Both the position numbers and the translations under genes were made by a program. A DNA stretch of 64,000 bases from Megamonas sp. UBA1796. Lineage in GTDB: Bacteria > Bacillota > Negativicutes > Selenomonadales > Selenomonadaceae. The notes below the pieces were generated by a model. That model worked only from the letters and a program-made list of their open reading frames with translations, did not search any database and was not told the origin of the DNA. Where the stretch lies: positions 13,394 through 77,393 of the forward strand of contig DCFU01000038.1 in NCBI GenBank assembly GCA_002319795.1. The letters are read 5' to 3'. Shown in pieces: positions 1-9,073 of this stretch (position 1 is its first letter; each line of letters begins with the position of its first letter).

Positions 1-1
1 G

Positions 2-283
2 CTCTCCAAGCTCTTGCTTGAGTGGAATGGCATTCGTACGGTGTATGCGTTTTCCTATCCGAACGGCAGCTATAGCAGTGAAACGCCGGAGCTGCTGAAA
101 AAAAATGAATATTTAGCTGCGGTTACGGGTGATGCGGGGCTCAACAGCTTCAAAACTGATGCTTATCTGTTACAGCGGATTAATATACCACGCCCGCATT
201 TCGGACTTTGGGAATTCAGGCTGCGTCTTTTAAAAGCACAGCTCTGTACGCGGCTGGGAATCCATCAGCATATTAGCGAATAG
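2..283 (+). CDS. Polysaccharide deacetylase, C-terminal part (5' end outside window)
   Basis: The reading frame is open from base 2, so the gene starts before the window. The visible 93 residues contain a YPNGSYSSET stretch and a VTGDAGLN stretch, as found near the C-terminal end of NodB-fold deacetylases of the PgaB/IcaB kind, which remove acetyl groups from cell-wall or exopolysaccharide sugars. The catalytic Asp/His motifs would lie upstream and cannot be seen. It ends 16 bases before the next gene, a secreted protein, so the two are probably cotranscribed. Family call is good; substrate is unknown. Confidence 0.75.
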   Translation, partial: LSKLLLEWNGIRTVYAFSYPNGSYSSETPELLKKNEYLAAVTGDAGLNSFKTDAYLLQRINIPRPHFGLWEFRLRLLKAQLCTRLGIHQHISE

Positions 284-299
284 GGGGATTTTAAGAAAT

Positions 300-1574
300 A
301 TGAAAGTATCAGGGAGAATTGTAGTCTGCCTGTTGGCTCTGGCCTGCATGACAGCATGGCTTTTACCGGCTGTTTCTGCAGCCCGCCATAAGGCTGACGG
401 AAAATCCACGACGATTGTAAATACAACACAGAGTACAGCGATTGGTCTGAGTCAGACCACAGTTGCCGCATCGCGTACGGTGCCAGCTGCAAAACCATTG
501 CCGGCTGTATCTGGCAATGGAGCCAGGACCATGCATATGTGGGATGTAGAAGCAAAGGACACTGGTGGGACGCTGCTGTTCTCGGACTCACCAGAATATG
601 TACCAGCGAGTGGCATCCTTTATCAGGATAGTATTAAAGGGGATGCGCGTGTTCTGTATTATCATCTGAATGACTCCAAAACACCGAAGAAGGTTGCTGT
701 CGTGCTCGAAAATGAGGGTGGGCAGCGCGCTTTTGTACGTGTTACGCGCGGCGGAACCAGTCAGCCGGGCACAGATTATCTGGAAGTCGGCAGGAATACA
801 CAGATTTCGTATTTCGATACGAAAAGGGATGACATTCTTTATATAGGGGCTGGAGAAAAACGTTTGCTGCAAAAGAATATGGATGTGGTTGTTCTGCAGC
901 CAGGACAACTTGTTTATGGCGTATATGATTTTTCTGCAGATGCTTCCGTTAAGGTTTCGGTCATCATGTATCCGGCAGATCTGAATCCGTTAGAGTTTAT
1001 AAAAACGGCCAGAATATTGCCCAAGGACGAACATCGGCTGCGGGGAACCTTCATGGGCATGGATCGTGTAATCAGCAGCCGCAAAGTGTATAACCCGCAG
1101 CAGGACGGCATTGTATATATTCCGCTGGCGGATAATGAAGCGGATGTCTATCGTACCGGAATTGATGCTACCGACGGCAGTCTGGTGACGAACTATGGAA
1201 ATTACGGTGTGCTCTATCGTATTGAAATCCCTACCCAGGGAAGCCTTGCTACAAAATATTATTTAAGTCCACTGGGGGGAGTTTACGCGGGAGCAATGAC
1301 GGTGACTACAGGCGAACAGGGACAATCCAGCCTGTTGCTCACACCAAATGAACGTGCTTATTTTGGGGATCAGACTATATATCAGCCCTCGGCTATACCG
1401 GATACAGAGTTTCTGACCGACCATATGGAGCTGACGTATTTAGGTACTTATAATAATGCGATACCGCTGAGCTTTGAATATTCACCGCCGGGTGCATCCA
1501 ACCTTCCGGTCAATCTTATCCTCATGCCGGCGGCGGACCAGCACGTACTTGCACCAAAGCCAAAAAAAAGATAA
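300..1574 (+). CDS. Secreted protein of unknown function
   Basis: 424 residues. The N-terminus (MKVSGRIVVCLLALACMTAWLL then AVSAA) is a typical signal peptide with an A-x-A cleavage site near residue 28. A Ser/Thr/Ala-rich linker follows to about residue 75, then a mixed beta-rich body of about 340 residues with many Gly, Tyr and Asp, and a basic tail (PKPKKR). No catalytic motif or transmembrane segment after the signal is visible. It follows a polysaccharide deacetylase fragment directly, which suggests, by context only, a role at the cell envelope. I do not recognise the family. Confidence 0.7.
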   Translation: MKVSGRIVVCLLALACMTAWLLPAVSAARHKADGKSTTIVNTTQSTAIGLSQTTVAASRTVPAAKPLPAVSGNGARTMHMWDVEAKDTGGTLLFSDSPEYVPASGILYQDSIKGDARVLYYHLNDSKTPKKVAVVLENEGGQRAFVRVTRGGTSQPGTDYLEVGRNTQISYFDTKRDDILYIGAGEKRLLQKNMDVVVLQPGQLVYGVYDFSADASVKVSVIMYPADLNPLEFIKTARILPKDEHRLRGTFMGMDRVISSRKVYNPQQDGIVYIPLADNEADVYRTGIDATDGSLVTNYGNYGVLYRIEIPTQGSLATKYYLSPLGGVYAGAMTVTTGEQGQSSLLLTPNERAYFGDQTIYQPSAIPDTEFLTDHMELTYLGTYNNAIPLSFEYSPPGASNLPVNLILMPAADQHVLAPKPKKR

Positions 1575-1618
1575 AATAAGATAGAAATGTATTTTGCAAG
1601 AGTGAGGAGGTCAGCAAA

Positions 1619-1756
1619 ATGAAGCATATTAAGACGGTGAACAAGCCTTCTTTGCAGCGCACGGTCCATACGGGCGGTTGTGGCGAGTGCCAGGCATCCT
1701 GCCAATCGGCATGCAAGACATCCTGCACGGTAGGCAACCAGGTTTGTGAAAAATGA
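1619..1756 (+). CDS. scfA: SCIFF peptide (six cysteines in forty-five residues), ribosomal peptide precursor
   Basis: A 45-codon gene read directly from the bases. The product starts MKHIKTVNKPSLQRTVHTGG and has six cysteines at positions 21, 24, 28, 32, 36 and 43, exactly the pattern that names the SCIFF family. A strong ribosome binding site (GTGAGGAGG, 1602-1610) precedes the ATG. The radical SAM maturase follows 64 bases downstream. In this family the maturase forms thioether bonds from Cys to other residues, with Thr acceptors described in clostridial members. The mature product's role is not known. An intrinsic terminator lies between the two genes, so the peptide is probably made in excess over the enzyme. 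Confidence 0.95.
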   Translation: MKHIKTVNKPSLQRTVHTGGCGECQASCQSACKTSCTVGNQVCEK

Positions 1757-1762
1757 TGGCGA

Positions 1763-1785
1763 AGGCTCCCGATGGGGGCCTTTTT
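1763..1785 (+). terminator. Leaky terminator between SCIFF and its maturase
   Basis: An 8-bp stem (AGGCTCCC 1763-1770 with GGGGGCCT 1774-1781, one G-U pair) with a 3-base loop runs straight into a T tract. It sits 7 bases after the scfA stop and 40 bases before scfB, so read-through would set the peptide-to-enzyme ratio. Confidence 0.7.
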
Positions 1786-1820
1786 CATGCAAAAAATATA
1801 AGTACTTTAAGGAGCAGGCA

Positions 1821-3194
1821 ATGAAAGTAAAAATACATAAATTTCAGCAAAACGGCATGTATATCCTTCTGGATATTAACAGCGGTGCCGTACATGTCGT
1901 TGATCAAATGATTTACGATATGATGGATGTTTTTGATGGTACGAATGACGAGGCGGTAACAGAAAAATTTGACGGCAGATACCCCCGGGAAGAACTCAGG
2001 GAAGCTTTGGGTGAGCTCCATAAGCTGATAGAACAGCAGGAGCTTTTCGCACCGGATATTGATGTGCCGCCAACATTTAAATCGGAGGGTCTTGTAAAGT
2101 CCATGTGCCTGATGATAGCACATGACTGTAACCTGCGCTGCAAATACTGTTTCGCTGATACGGGTGACTTTGGTGGCGGGCGGGCTCTTATGAGCGCTGA
2201 AGTCGGCAAGGCAGCGATTGATTATATCATCGACCATAGCGGCAATCGTAAACATTGTGAGGTTGATTTTTTTGGCGGTGAACCGCTTATGAATATGCCG
2301 GTAGTGAAAGAGGTCACGGCATATGTAAGAAAACGTGAGAAGGAAACAGGCAAGATCTTCAAGCTTACGCTCACTACCAACGGAATGCTCCTTACAGATG
2401 AGAATATCAAATTCCTCAATGATAATGCTATCAGCCTTGTGCTGAGTCTTGATGGGCGTAAGGATGTCCATGACCGCATGCGTCCGGATATGGGCGGGCA
2501 TGGAACCTACGATCGTGTACTGAAAAATTTTAAGAAAATGGTGGATTCCCGTGGAGGAAAAAACTATTATCTGCGCGGTACTTATACGGCCTATAACCCG
2601 GATTTCACCAAGGATGTACTCTCCATGGCCGATGAAGGCTTCAACATACTTTCCATCGAGCCGGTGGTAGCGAAGGATATGCCTTATGGTTTTACGGAAA
2701 AAGATTTGCCGCATATATTTGACGAATATGACAGGCTTACAGAGGCATATCTCAGCCGGCATAAAGAGGGAAAAGGCTTTTTCTTCTTTCATTTCAATAT
2801 GGATCTGAGCAATGGACCCTGTGTAGCCAAGCGCCTTTCCGGCTGCGGAGCCGGACATGAATACTATGCGGTAGCTGCCAATGGAGACCTTTATCCGTGC
2901 CATCAGTTCGTAGGGCGTGATAAATATAAACTGGGGAATGTCTTTGCCGGTGTGCAAAACAAGGAATTGCCGCAATACTTCCGTGAATCGCATGTACTTA
3001 ATAAGGAGAAATGCCGCGATTGCTGGGCGCGTTTTTTCTGCAGTGGTGGCTGTCATGCCAACGCGGACCTTTTCCATGGTGATATTCGCCAGCCTTATGA
3101 GCTTGGCTGTGAAATCCAGAAAAAACGTTTGGAATGTGCCATTATGGTGCAGGCAAGTCTTGCACTTGAAAAAGAACCGGATATAATTCGGTGA
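1821..3194 (+). CDS. scfB: Radical SAM SCIFF peptide maturase (SPASM domain)
   Basis: 457 residues from ATG 1821, chosen because AAGGAG lies 7 bases upstream; an open frame continues upstream but without a signal. An N-terminal PqqD-like recognition region (about 1-90) is followed by the radical SAM CX3CX2C motif (Cys103, 107, 110), a GGEPL motif, and a C-terminal SPASM region rich in Cys (GPC..SGCGAG..YPCHQF..CRDCWARFFCSGGCH) that binds auxiliary 4Fe-4S clusters. It forms thioether crosslinks in the adjacent SCIFF peptide. Length and motifs match the family well. Confidence 0.95.
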   Translation: MKVKIHKFQQNGMYILLDINSGAVHVVDQMIYDMMDVFDGTNDEAVTEKFDGRYPREELREALGELHKLIEQQELFAPDIDVPPTFKSEGLVKSMCLMIAHDCNLRCKYCFADTGDFGGGRALMSAEVGKAAIDYIIDHSGNRKHCEVDFFGGEPLMNMPVVKEVTAYVRKREKETGKIFKLTLTTNGMLLTDENIKFLNDNAISLVLSLDGRKDVHDRMRPDMGGHGTYDRVLKNFKKMVDSRGGKNYYLRGTYTAYNPDFTKDVLSMADEGFNILSIEPVVAKDMPYGFTEKDLPHIFDEYDRLTEAYLSRHKEGKGFFFFHFNMDLSNGPCVAKRLSGCGAGHEYYAVAANGDLYPCHQFVGRDKYKLGNVFAGVQNKELPQYFRESHVLNKEKCRDCWARFFCSGGCHANADLFHGDIRQPYELGCEIQKKRLECAIMVQASLALEKEPDIIR

Positions 3195-3493
3195 ATGAAT
3201 TTTGCCAAAATAGGTAAATAATAGAAGAAGAAACTCTTAAAGGAAAACAGATTTAAGCCGAAATACCCAGACATAAATTCTGTTTTCTACCTTGTTTTTC
3301 AGATGGCAAAGGGACGATATATAACCGGAAAGCATGTATAAAAAATGACACGTGTTTGGAATTGTTCAATAGAAAAAAATCCTTTGGAAGCCTTGAAAAT
3401 CAAGGGAAATCTCTTATTGTGTATTCGTAGGGATTATTCTGATAATAAAGTTTTTTAACTATATTATAATTACCGGAATTTATGAAGAAAGCA
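3195..3493. other. Intergenic stretch without a gene
   Basis: AT-rich stretch between scfB and the gap promoter. No supportable ORF. A weak inverted repeat (AAAACAGA 3244-3251 with TCTGTTTT 3279-3286) followed by T-rich sequence may terminate scfB. Nothing else is clear. Confidence 0.5.
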
Positions 3494-3523
3494 TTGACAA
3501 GCAGGGAAAAATTATAGTACTAT
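3494..3523 (+). promoter_or_regulatory. Promoter of the glycolytic operon
   Basis: TTGACA (3494-3499), an 18-base spacer and TACTAT (3518-3523) fit a sigma-A promoter about 130 bases upstream of gap, leaving a long 5' UTR. Confidence 0.65.
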
Positions 3524-3601
3524 AAATAAGGAATAAGGACATTGCGAAGATTTTCACAAGATCTTTCGACGCACGCTGAAAGTTGATTTTGGTACACGTC
3601 A

Positions 3602-3638
3602 AAAATAAAATCTGAGCAATCTCAGACAAAATTTTATT
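3602..3638 (+). promoter_or_regulatory. Hairpin in the gap 5' UTR
   Basis: TCTGAG (3611-3616), loop CAAT, CTCAGA (3621-3626), extended outwards by an A-rich arm and a T-rich arm (AATAAAA with TTTTATT). It ends just before the ribosome binding site (TAGGGGG). It could protect or regulate the mRNA; no known ligand class is recognisable. Confidence 0.45.
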
Positions 3639-3656
3639 GTAGGGGGTATTTTCACA

Positions 3657-4670
3657 ATGGCAGTAAAAGTAGCTATTAATGGTTTTGGCCGTATTGGTCG
3701 TCTGGCTTTCAGACAGATGTTTGATGCAGAGGGTTATGAAGTCGTTGCAATCAATGATCTCACCAGCCCTAAGATGCTGGCTCATCTTCTGAAATATGAT
3801 TCTTCTCAGGGGAAATATCAGTTCGCGGAAACGGTAAGTGCTGGTGAAGATTCTATTACGGTCAACGGCAAAAAAATCACGATTTACAAGGAAGCGGACG
3901 CTTCGAATCTTCCTTGGGGCAAGCTCGGTGTGGATGTTGTCCTCGAGTGCACTGGCTTCTACACTTCCAAGGAAAAGGCTTCGGCTCATATTAAAGCGGG
4001 TGCGCGCAAGGTCGTTATTTCGGCTCCTGCCGGCAGTGATCTTCCGACTATTGTATTCAATACGAACCATCAGGTACTTAAAGCGAGTGATACGGTTATT
4101 TCAGCTGCATCCTGCACGACGAACTGTCTTGCTCCTATGGCTGATGCGCTCAATAAACTTGCTCCTATCCAGAGTGGTATCATGGCTACAATCCATGCCT
4201 ATACTGGCGATCAGATGACGCTTGATGGCCCGCAGCGCAAGGGTGATCTCAGAAGATCCCGTGCGGCAGCGCTTAATATTGTTCCAAACTCCACGGGTGC
4301 TGCTAAAGCAATAGGCCTTGTTATTCCTGAACTTAAGGGCAAGCTTATCGGCGCAGCACAGCGTGTACCGACTCCAACTGGTTCTACGACACTTCTTTTC
4401 GCTGTTGTAAAGGGTGCGGTTACGGTTGATGGCATAAATGCTGCTATGAAGGCTGTAGCTAATGAGTCATTTGGCTATAATACGGATGAAATCGTGTCGA
4501 GTGATGTTGTCGGGATGCGTTACGGCTCTCTCTTCGATGCTACACAGACGATGGTCAGCCCGGTCGGTGATGGTAATACGCTTGTACAGGTTGTTTCCTG
4601 GTATGACAACGAAAACAGTTATACGAGCCAGATGGTCCGTACAATCAAATATTTCTCTGAACTCAAGTAA
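3657..4670 (+). CDS. gap: Glyceraldehyde-3-phosphate dehydrogenase
   Basis: 337 residues, the usual size of the phosphorylating, tetrameric cytosolic enzyme. Converts glyceraldehyde-3-phosphate, NAD and phosphate to 1,3-bisphosphoglycerate. Rossmann start (VKVAINGFGRIGRLAFRQ), an Asp at residue 34 as in NAD-specific forms, the catalytic SCTTNC with Cys153, and a C-terminal SWYDNE segment are all present. ATG is preceded by TAGGGGG. First gene of gap-pgk-tpiA-gpmI. Confidence 0.98.
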   Translation: MAVKVAINGFGRIGRLAFRQMFDAEGYEVVAINDLTSPKMLAHLLKYDSSQGKYQFAETVSAGEDSITVNGKKITIYKEADASNLPWGKLGVDVVLECTGFYTSKEKASAHIKAGARKVVISAPAGSDLPTIVFNTNHQVLKASDTVISAASCTTNCLAPMADALNKLAPIQSGIMATIHAYTGDQMTLDGPQRKGDLRRSRAAALNIVPNSTGAAKAIGLVIPELKGKLIGAAQRVPTPTGSTTLLFAVVKGAVTVDGINAAMKAVANESFGYNTDEIVSSDVVGMRYGSLFDATQTMVSPVGDGNTLVQVVSWYDNENSYTSQMVRTIKYFSELK

Positions 4671-4704
4671 GAGGAAACTTGATAGAGTGATTTAAGATCT
4701 TTTA

Positions 4705-4731
4705 AGGTCCGGCCGAGTTTGGGCCGGACCT
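4705..4731 (+). terminator. Strong hairpin between gap and pgk
   Basis: A perfect 10-bp stem (AGGTCCGGCC 4705-4714 with GGCCGGACCT 4722-4731), followed by only a short T run. Likely a partial terminator or mRNA 3'-end stabiliser that lets gap be expressed above pgk. Confidence 0.6.
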
Positions 4732-4758
4732 GTTTCAATATAATGGAGGGATTTTATC

Positions 4759-5952
4759 ATGAATAAAAAGACCATAGAAGACATCAATGTAAAAGGTAAG
4801 AGAGTCTTTGTCCGTGTCGATTTCAACGTTCCTATGGATGAAAACCAGAATATCACGAATGATACGCGTATTCGTGCTACTCTCCCTACAATCAATTATC
4901 TGCTCAATCAAAATGCGGCTGTTATTCTGGCGTGCCATCTTGGACGTCCGACAGAGGCCAGAGAATCGAAATTCTCCACGAGGCCGATTGTGGCCTGTCT
5001 TTCGGAACTCCTGGGAAAGCCTGTACGGTTTGCTGAGGATTGTGTAGGACCGGTAGGGGAAAAAGCCGCCAAGGCTTTGAAGCCGGGTGAAGTGCTTCTT
5101 TTGGAGAATCTTCGCTATCATAAGGGCGAAAAGAAAAACGATCCGGAATTCGCTAAACAGCTGGCCGCTTTGGCGGATATTGCAGTTGATGATGCATTTG
5201 GTGTAGCGCATCGTGCGCATGCTGCCAATGTGGGTATCACGCAGTATATAGAGACGGTTGCCGGCTATCTCATGGAGAAGGAAATCCGTTTCATCGGACA
5301 GACACTGGATTCTCCGAAACATCCATTTGTTGCCATTCTTGGTGGAGCAAAAGTTTCTGATAAGATTGGTGTTATTTCCAACATGATTGACAAAGTCGAT
5401 ACAATTATCATTGGCGGTGGGATGGCACATACCTTCGATGCAGCCAAAGGGATGGAAATTGGGAAATCTCTTTGTGAAGAGGATAAAAAAGATCTTGCGC
5501 TTGATTTACTGAAGAAGGCAGAGAAGAAGGGCGTAAAGGTTATCTTGCCGCTTGATCTCACAATCGCTGATAAATTTGCCGCAGATGCCAATGTTAAAAT
5601 TGTCGATGTGGATAAGATGGATCCTGAATGGGAAGCCCTGGACAGTGGGCCAAAGACTTCGGCAGCATATACAGAAGCCTTGAAGAGCGCTAAAACTGTT
5701 ATATGGAACGGGCCTATGGGCGTATTTGAATTTGATGCGTTTGCCGGTGGTACACTTGCAGTCGCACAGGCGGTAGCCAAGGCTACGGAGAATGGCGCTA
5801 CGAGCATTGTTGGCGGCGGCGACTCCATTGCAGCACTTAAGAAAACAGGGCTTTCTGATAAGATTTCCCACATTTCTACAGGCGGCGGTGCTACGCTTGA
5901 ATTCCTCGAGGGCAAAGAACTTCCGGGGATTGCGGCTCTTGCTGACAAATAA
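4759..5952 (+). CDS. pgk: Phosphoglycerate kinase
   Basis: 397 residues, standard length. Makes ATP and 3-phosphoglycerate from 1,3-bisphosphoglycerate in the cytosol. Visible family features: RVDFNVP near residue 20, CHLGRP with substrate-binding basic residues near 60, the hinge region, NGPMGVFE near 315 and GGGDSIAA in the nucleotide-binding C-terminal half. Preceded by GGAGGG. Second gene of the glycolytic operon, after a strong hairpin. Confidence 0.98.
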   Translation: MNKKTIEDINVKGKRVFVRVDFNVPMDENQNITNDTRIRATLPTINYLLNQNAAVILACHLGRPTEARESKFSTRPIVACLSELLGKPVRFAEDCVGPVGEKAAKALKPGEVLLLENLRYHKGEKKNDPEFAKQLAALADIAVDDAFGVAHRAHAANVGITQYIETVAGYLMEKEIRFIGQTLDSPKHPFVAILGGAKVSDKIGVISNMIDKVDTIIIGGGMAHTFDAAKGMEIGKSLCEEDKKDLALDLLKKAEKKGVKVILPLDLTIADKFAADANVKIVDVDKMDPEWEALDSGPKTSAAYTEALKSAKTVIWNGPMGVFEFDAFAGGTLAVAQAVAKATENGATSIVGGGDSIAALKKTGLSDKISHISTGGGATLEFLEGKELPGIAALADK

Positions 5953-5981
5953 TACAACTATCATAGAGGAGGTTTTTATTT

Positions 5982-6731
5982 ATGCGTAGACCTATCATTG
6001 CCGGTAACTGGAAAATGAATAATACGATTGCAGCGGGTACGGCACTTATTAAGGCTCTGACTCCGCTGGTAAAAGATGTAAAGGATGTTGACATTGTTGC
6101 CTGCCCGACAGCTACGGCCCTGCAGGCTGTTCGTGCGGCTGCTGAAGGGACGAATATCCATATTGGTGCGCAGAATGTCCATTGGGCGGCCAATGGCGCC
6201 TATACGGGTGAAATTTCCACAGAAATGCTTACAGAGATCGGTGTGGAATACGTGGTCCTGGGACATTCTGAGCGTCGTGACTATTTTGGCGAGACGGATG
6301 AAGGTGTCAATAAGCGTGCCAAGGCTGCTTTTGCTGCCGGGCTTACACCTATTATCTGTTGTGGAGAGTCTCTGGAAATTCGCGAAAAGGGAACGTATCT
6401 TGCCTTTGTGGCCGGACAGATTAAAGCCGCGCTCAATGGCTTCACGGCCCAGCAGGTCGCAAAGCTCGTTGCTGCTTATGAACCAATCTGGGCAATCGGT
6501 ACAGGTAAGACAGCCACCTTTGAGCAGGCGGAAGAGGTTTGTGCGCACATCCGCAAGACGGTTGCTGAAATGTTTAATCAGACGGCGGCTGACGAAATCC
6601 GCATACAGTACGGTGGCAGCGTGAAACCCGCTACGATCCGGGGACTTATGGAGAAACCGAATGTCGATGGAGCACTGGTAGGCGGGGCTGCGTTGAAAGC
6701 TGCAGATTTCAGCGAAATCGTTAAGTTCTGA
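5982..6731 (+). CDS. tpiA: Triosephosphate isomerase
   Basis: 249 residues, a TIM barrel dimer interconverting dihydroxyacetone phosphate and glyceraldehyde-3-phosphate. Catalytic residues are visible: Lys11 in GNWKMN, His in LGHSERR (about 95), Glu in AYEPIWAIGTGK (about 166), and the phosphate-binding GGSVKP and VGGA loops. AGGAGG lies 10 bases before the ATG. 29 bases downstream of pgk, clearly the same operon. Confidence 0.98.
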   Translation: MRRPIIAGNWKMNNTIAAGTALIKALTPLVKDVKDVDIVACPTATALQAVRAAAEGTNIHIGAQNVHWAANGAYTGEISTEMLTEIGVEYVVLGHSERRDYFGETDEGVNKRAKAAFAAGLTPIICCGESLEIREKGTYLAFVAGQIKAALNGFTAQQVAKLVAAYEPIWAIGTGKTATFEQAEEVCAHIRKTVAEMFNQTAADEIRIQYGGSVKPATIRGLMEKPNVDGALVGGAALKAADFSEIVKF

Positions 6732-6787
6732 TGTTTAAAATGCAGGGGCAGTTTTGATGGCTGTCCCTAATAAATGAGGTAAACTGA

Positions 6788-8320
6788 ATGGCAAAATTAA
6801 AAAATGCTCCGGTTGCTCTGATTATTATGGATGGTTGGGGAATCGGTGACGAAAATGACGGGAACAATGCAATTTCAGTTGGCAGGACACCAATTATTGA
6901 TGGTCTTATGGGAAAATACCCGCATACATCGCTTAAGTGCTCAGGTGAAGCCGTGGGCCTTCCGGATGGACAGATGGGAAATTCTGAGGTGGGCCATACA
7001 AATATTGGTGCGGGCCGTATTATTTACCAGGAATTCACACGTATTACCAAGGCAATACGTGACGGTTCGTTTTTTAAGAACGAAGCTTTGCAGCATGCAA
7101 TGAAACAGGTGAAAGAAAACGGCAGTGCGTTGCATCTCATGGGGCTTCTTTCTCCAGGCGGCGTGCATAGTCATTCTTCACATCTTTATGGGCTTTTGCA
7201 GTTTGCGAAGCAGGAGGGAATCAGTAAAGTTTATATACATGCTTTTCTTGATGGTCGTGATGTACCTCCTTCGAGTGCGGCGGAATACCTTGCGGAGCTT
7301 GAGGAAAAAATAAAGGAAATCGGCGTGGGCAGCATTGCTACGGTTTCCGGACGTTATTATGCTATGGACCGGGATCATCGATGGGACCGCGTACAGAAGG
7401 CATATGATGCAGTTGCCAGTGGTGCAGGCGCTAAGGCGGCTTCAGCGGCAGAGGCTGTGCAGGCTTCCTATAAGGCTGATGTTACGGACGAGTTTGTAGT
7501 TCCTGCAGTGCTTGGTGCGTATAATGGCATGAAGAGTGGGGATGGCGTGATTTTCTTCAATTTCCGGCCCGACCGCGCACGTGAACTTACACATGCGTTT
7601 ACGGATGCGAAGTTTGATGGCTTTGCACGCGATGAAAATCTGAAGCTTTCGTTTGCTACGATGACGCAGTATGAAGAAGGCATGAATGCTGAGGTTGCTT
7701 ATGCACCGCAGACAATTGTGAATACGCTCGGTGCGACCATTGAGAAACATGGTCTTACACAGCTGCGTATAGCGGAAACAGAAAAATATGCGCATGTAAC
7801 CTTTTTCTTTAACGGTGGTGTTGAGGAGCCCTATAAGGGAGAGAGCCGCATTTTGGTTCCGTCACCTAAGGTTGCTACTTACGATTTGCAGCCGGAGATG
7901 AGTGCGATTGCTGTTACCGACAAAGTGGTTGAGGCGATAAAATCCGGTAAATATGATTTTATTATTCTGAACTATGCCAATGGTGATATGGTAGGCCATA
8001 CGGGCATACTTTCTGCGGCGGTCAAGGCTGTTGAAACAGTAGATTCCTGTGTAGGACGTTTTGTTGAGGCTATCCGTGAGGTTGGCGGTGAAGTCTGCAT
8101 AACAGCGGACCATGGCAATGCGGAGCTTATGGTGGATCCGGAAACAAAGGAACCGTTTACGGCGCATACAACAAACCCTGTACCATTTATTACAGTCAGC
8201 GACAAGGTGCGCTCTGTCCATGAAGGTGCACTTTGCGATATTGCCCCGACACTGTTGACGCTTGCCGGTATTGAGATCCCGGCAGAGATGACAGGCAAAT
8301 CGCTCGTAGAGCTCAAATAA
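6788..8320 (+). CDS. gpmI: 2,3-bisphosphoglycerate-independent phosphoglycerate mutase
   Basis: 510 residues, typical for the Mn-dependent alkaline-phosphatase-fold enzyme that converts 3- to 2-phosphoglycerate. The metal-binding start (IIMDGWGIG), the phosphoserine motif GNSEVGHTNIGAG with Ser66, HAFLDGRD, NFRPDRARE and the C-terminal TADHGNAE metal site are intact. A hairpin with no T run (6744-6768) lies between tpiA and this gene, so read-through is expected. Enolase is not in the window. Confidence 0.98.
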   Translation: MAKLKNAPVALIIMDGWGIGDENDGNNAISVGRTPIIDGLMGKYPHTSLKCSGEAVGLPDGQMGNSEVGHTNIGAGRIIYQEFTRITKAIRDGSFFKNEALQHAMKQVKENGSALHLMGLLSPGGVHSHSSHLYGLLQFAKQEGISKVYIHAFLDGRDVPPSSAAEYLAELEEKIKEIGVGSIATVSGRYYAMDRDHRWDRVQKAYDAVASGAGAKAASAAEAVQASYKADVTDEFVVPAVLGAYNGMKSGDGVIFFNFRPDRARELTHAFTDAKFDGFARDENLKLSFATMTQYEEGMNAEVAYAPQTIVNTLGATIEKHGLTQLRIAETEKYAHVTFFFNGGVEEPYKGESRILVPSPKVATYDLQPEMSAIAVTDKVVEAIKSGKYDFIILNYANGDMVGHTGILSAAVKAVETVDSCVGRFVEAIREVGGEVCITADHGNAELMVDPETKEPFTAHTTNPVPFITVSDKVRSVHEGALCDIAPTLLTLAGIEIPAEMTGKSLVELK

Positions 8321-8352
8321 AACAATTATTTCGTAAGGAGAGGAAGACAAAG

Positions 8353-9045
8353 ATGATTTATTCACAAAAAGTGGAGAGCATGACATGTGTAGCTAAAGAA
8401 GTGAATCATGGTTCGGCACCAATTCCAGAAGAAGGAAAATGGGTACAATCCAAGGAAATAAAGGATATCAGCGGACTTACGCATGGTGTTGGCTGGTGTG
8501 CGCCGCAGCAGGGTGCCTGCAAGCTGTCTTTGAATGTAAAGGATGGCGTTATTCAGGAAGCTCTTATTGAGACGGTTGGCTGCTCTGGCATGACGCATTC
8601 CGCGGCTATGGCTTCGGAAATACTCCCAGGCAAAACGATTCTGGAAGCACTTAATACGGATCTTGTCTGCGATGCAATCAATACGGCTATGCGTGAGCTT
8701 TTCCTGCAGATTGCCTATGGCAGGACACAAACCGCATTTTCGGAGGGCGGTCTGCCGATTGGCGCTGGTCTCGATGACCTCGGCAAAGGGCTTCGCAGCC
8801 AGGTTGGCACGATGTACGGCACACTTAAAAAAGGGCCTCGTTATCTGGAACTCGCAGAAGGCTATGTAACGCGTATTGCGCTTGATAAGGAAGACCGCAT
8901 TATCGGCTATGAATTCGTCAATCTTGGCAAGATGATGGAAATGGTCAAAAAGGGTACTGCGGCGCAGGACGCTCTCGAAAAAGCAAAAGGTTCATATGGA
9001 CGTTTTGCAGAAGCTGCTCGTTATGTAGATCCTCGTGAAGAATAA
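8353..9045 (+). CDS. NifU/TSCPD-like iron-sulphur scaffold-type protein paired with GGGtGRT protein
   Basis: 230 residues from ATG 8353 (AAGGAGA 12 bases upstream). The middle resembles the IscU/NifU scaffold fold: cysteines at 49 and 56 (GWCAPQQGAC), Cys77 in VGCSGMTHSAA, which matches the scaffold GC motif, and Cys106. The C-terminal 80 residues are an extra domain. It is followed 28 bases later by GGGtGRT protein, a pairing often seen in anaerobes and annotated as an iron-sulphur assembly scaffold. Scaffold function is inferred from the fold and Cys placement; the true role is not established. Confidence 0.8.
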   Translation: MIYSQKVESMTCVAKEVNHGSAPIPEEGKWVQSKEIKDISGLTHGVGWCAPQQGACKLSLNVKDGVIQEALIETVGCSGMTHSAAMASEILPGKTILEALNTDLVCDAINTAMRELFLQIAYGRTQTAFSEGGLPIGAGLDDLGKGLRSQVGTMYGTLKKGPRYLELAEGYVTRIALDKEDRIIGYEFVNLGKMMEMVKKGTAAQDALEKAKGSYGRFAEAARYVDPREE

Positions 9046-9073
9046 TTTTAGATAACAGGAAGGATGAAAATGA

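Noticed and set aside
1785..3077. 430-residue minus-strand open frame opposite scfB
   Set aside because: Fully antisense to a well-supported gene with family motifs; composition is that of a reversed coding frame and no ribosome site is present.
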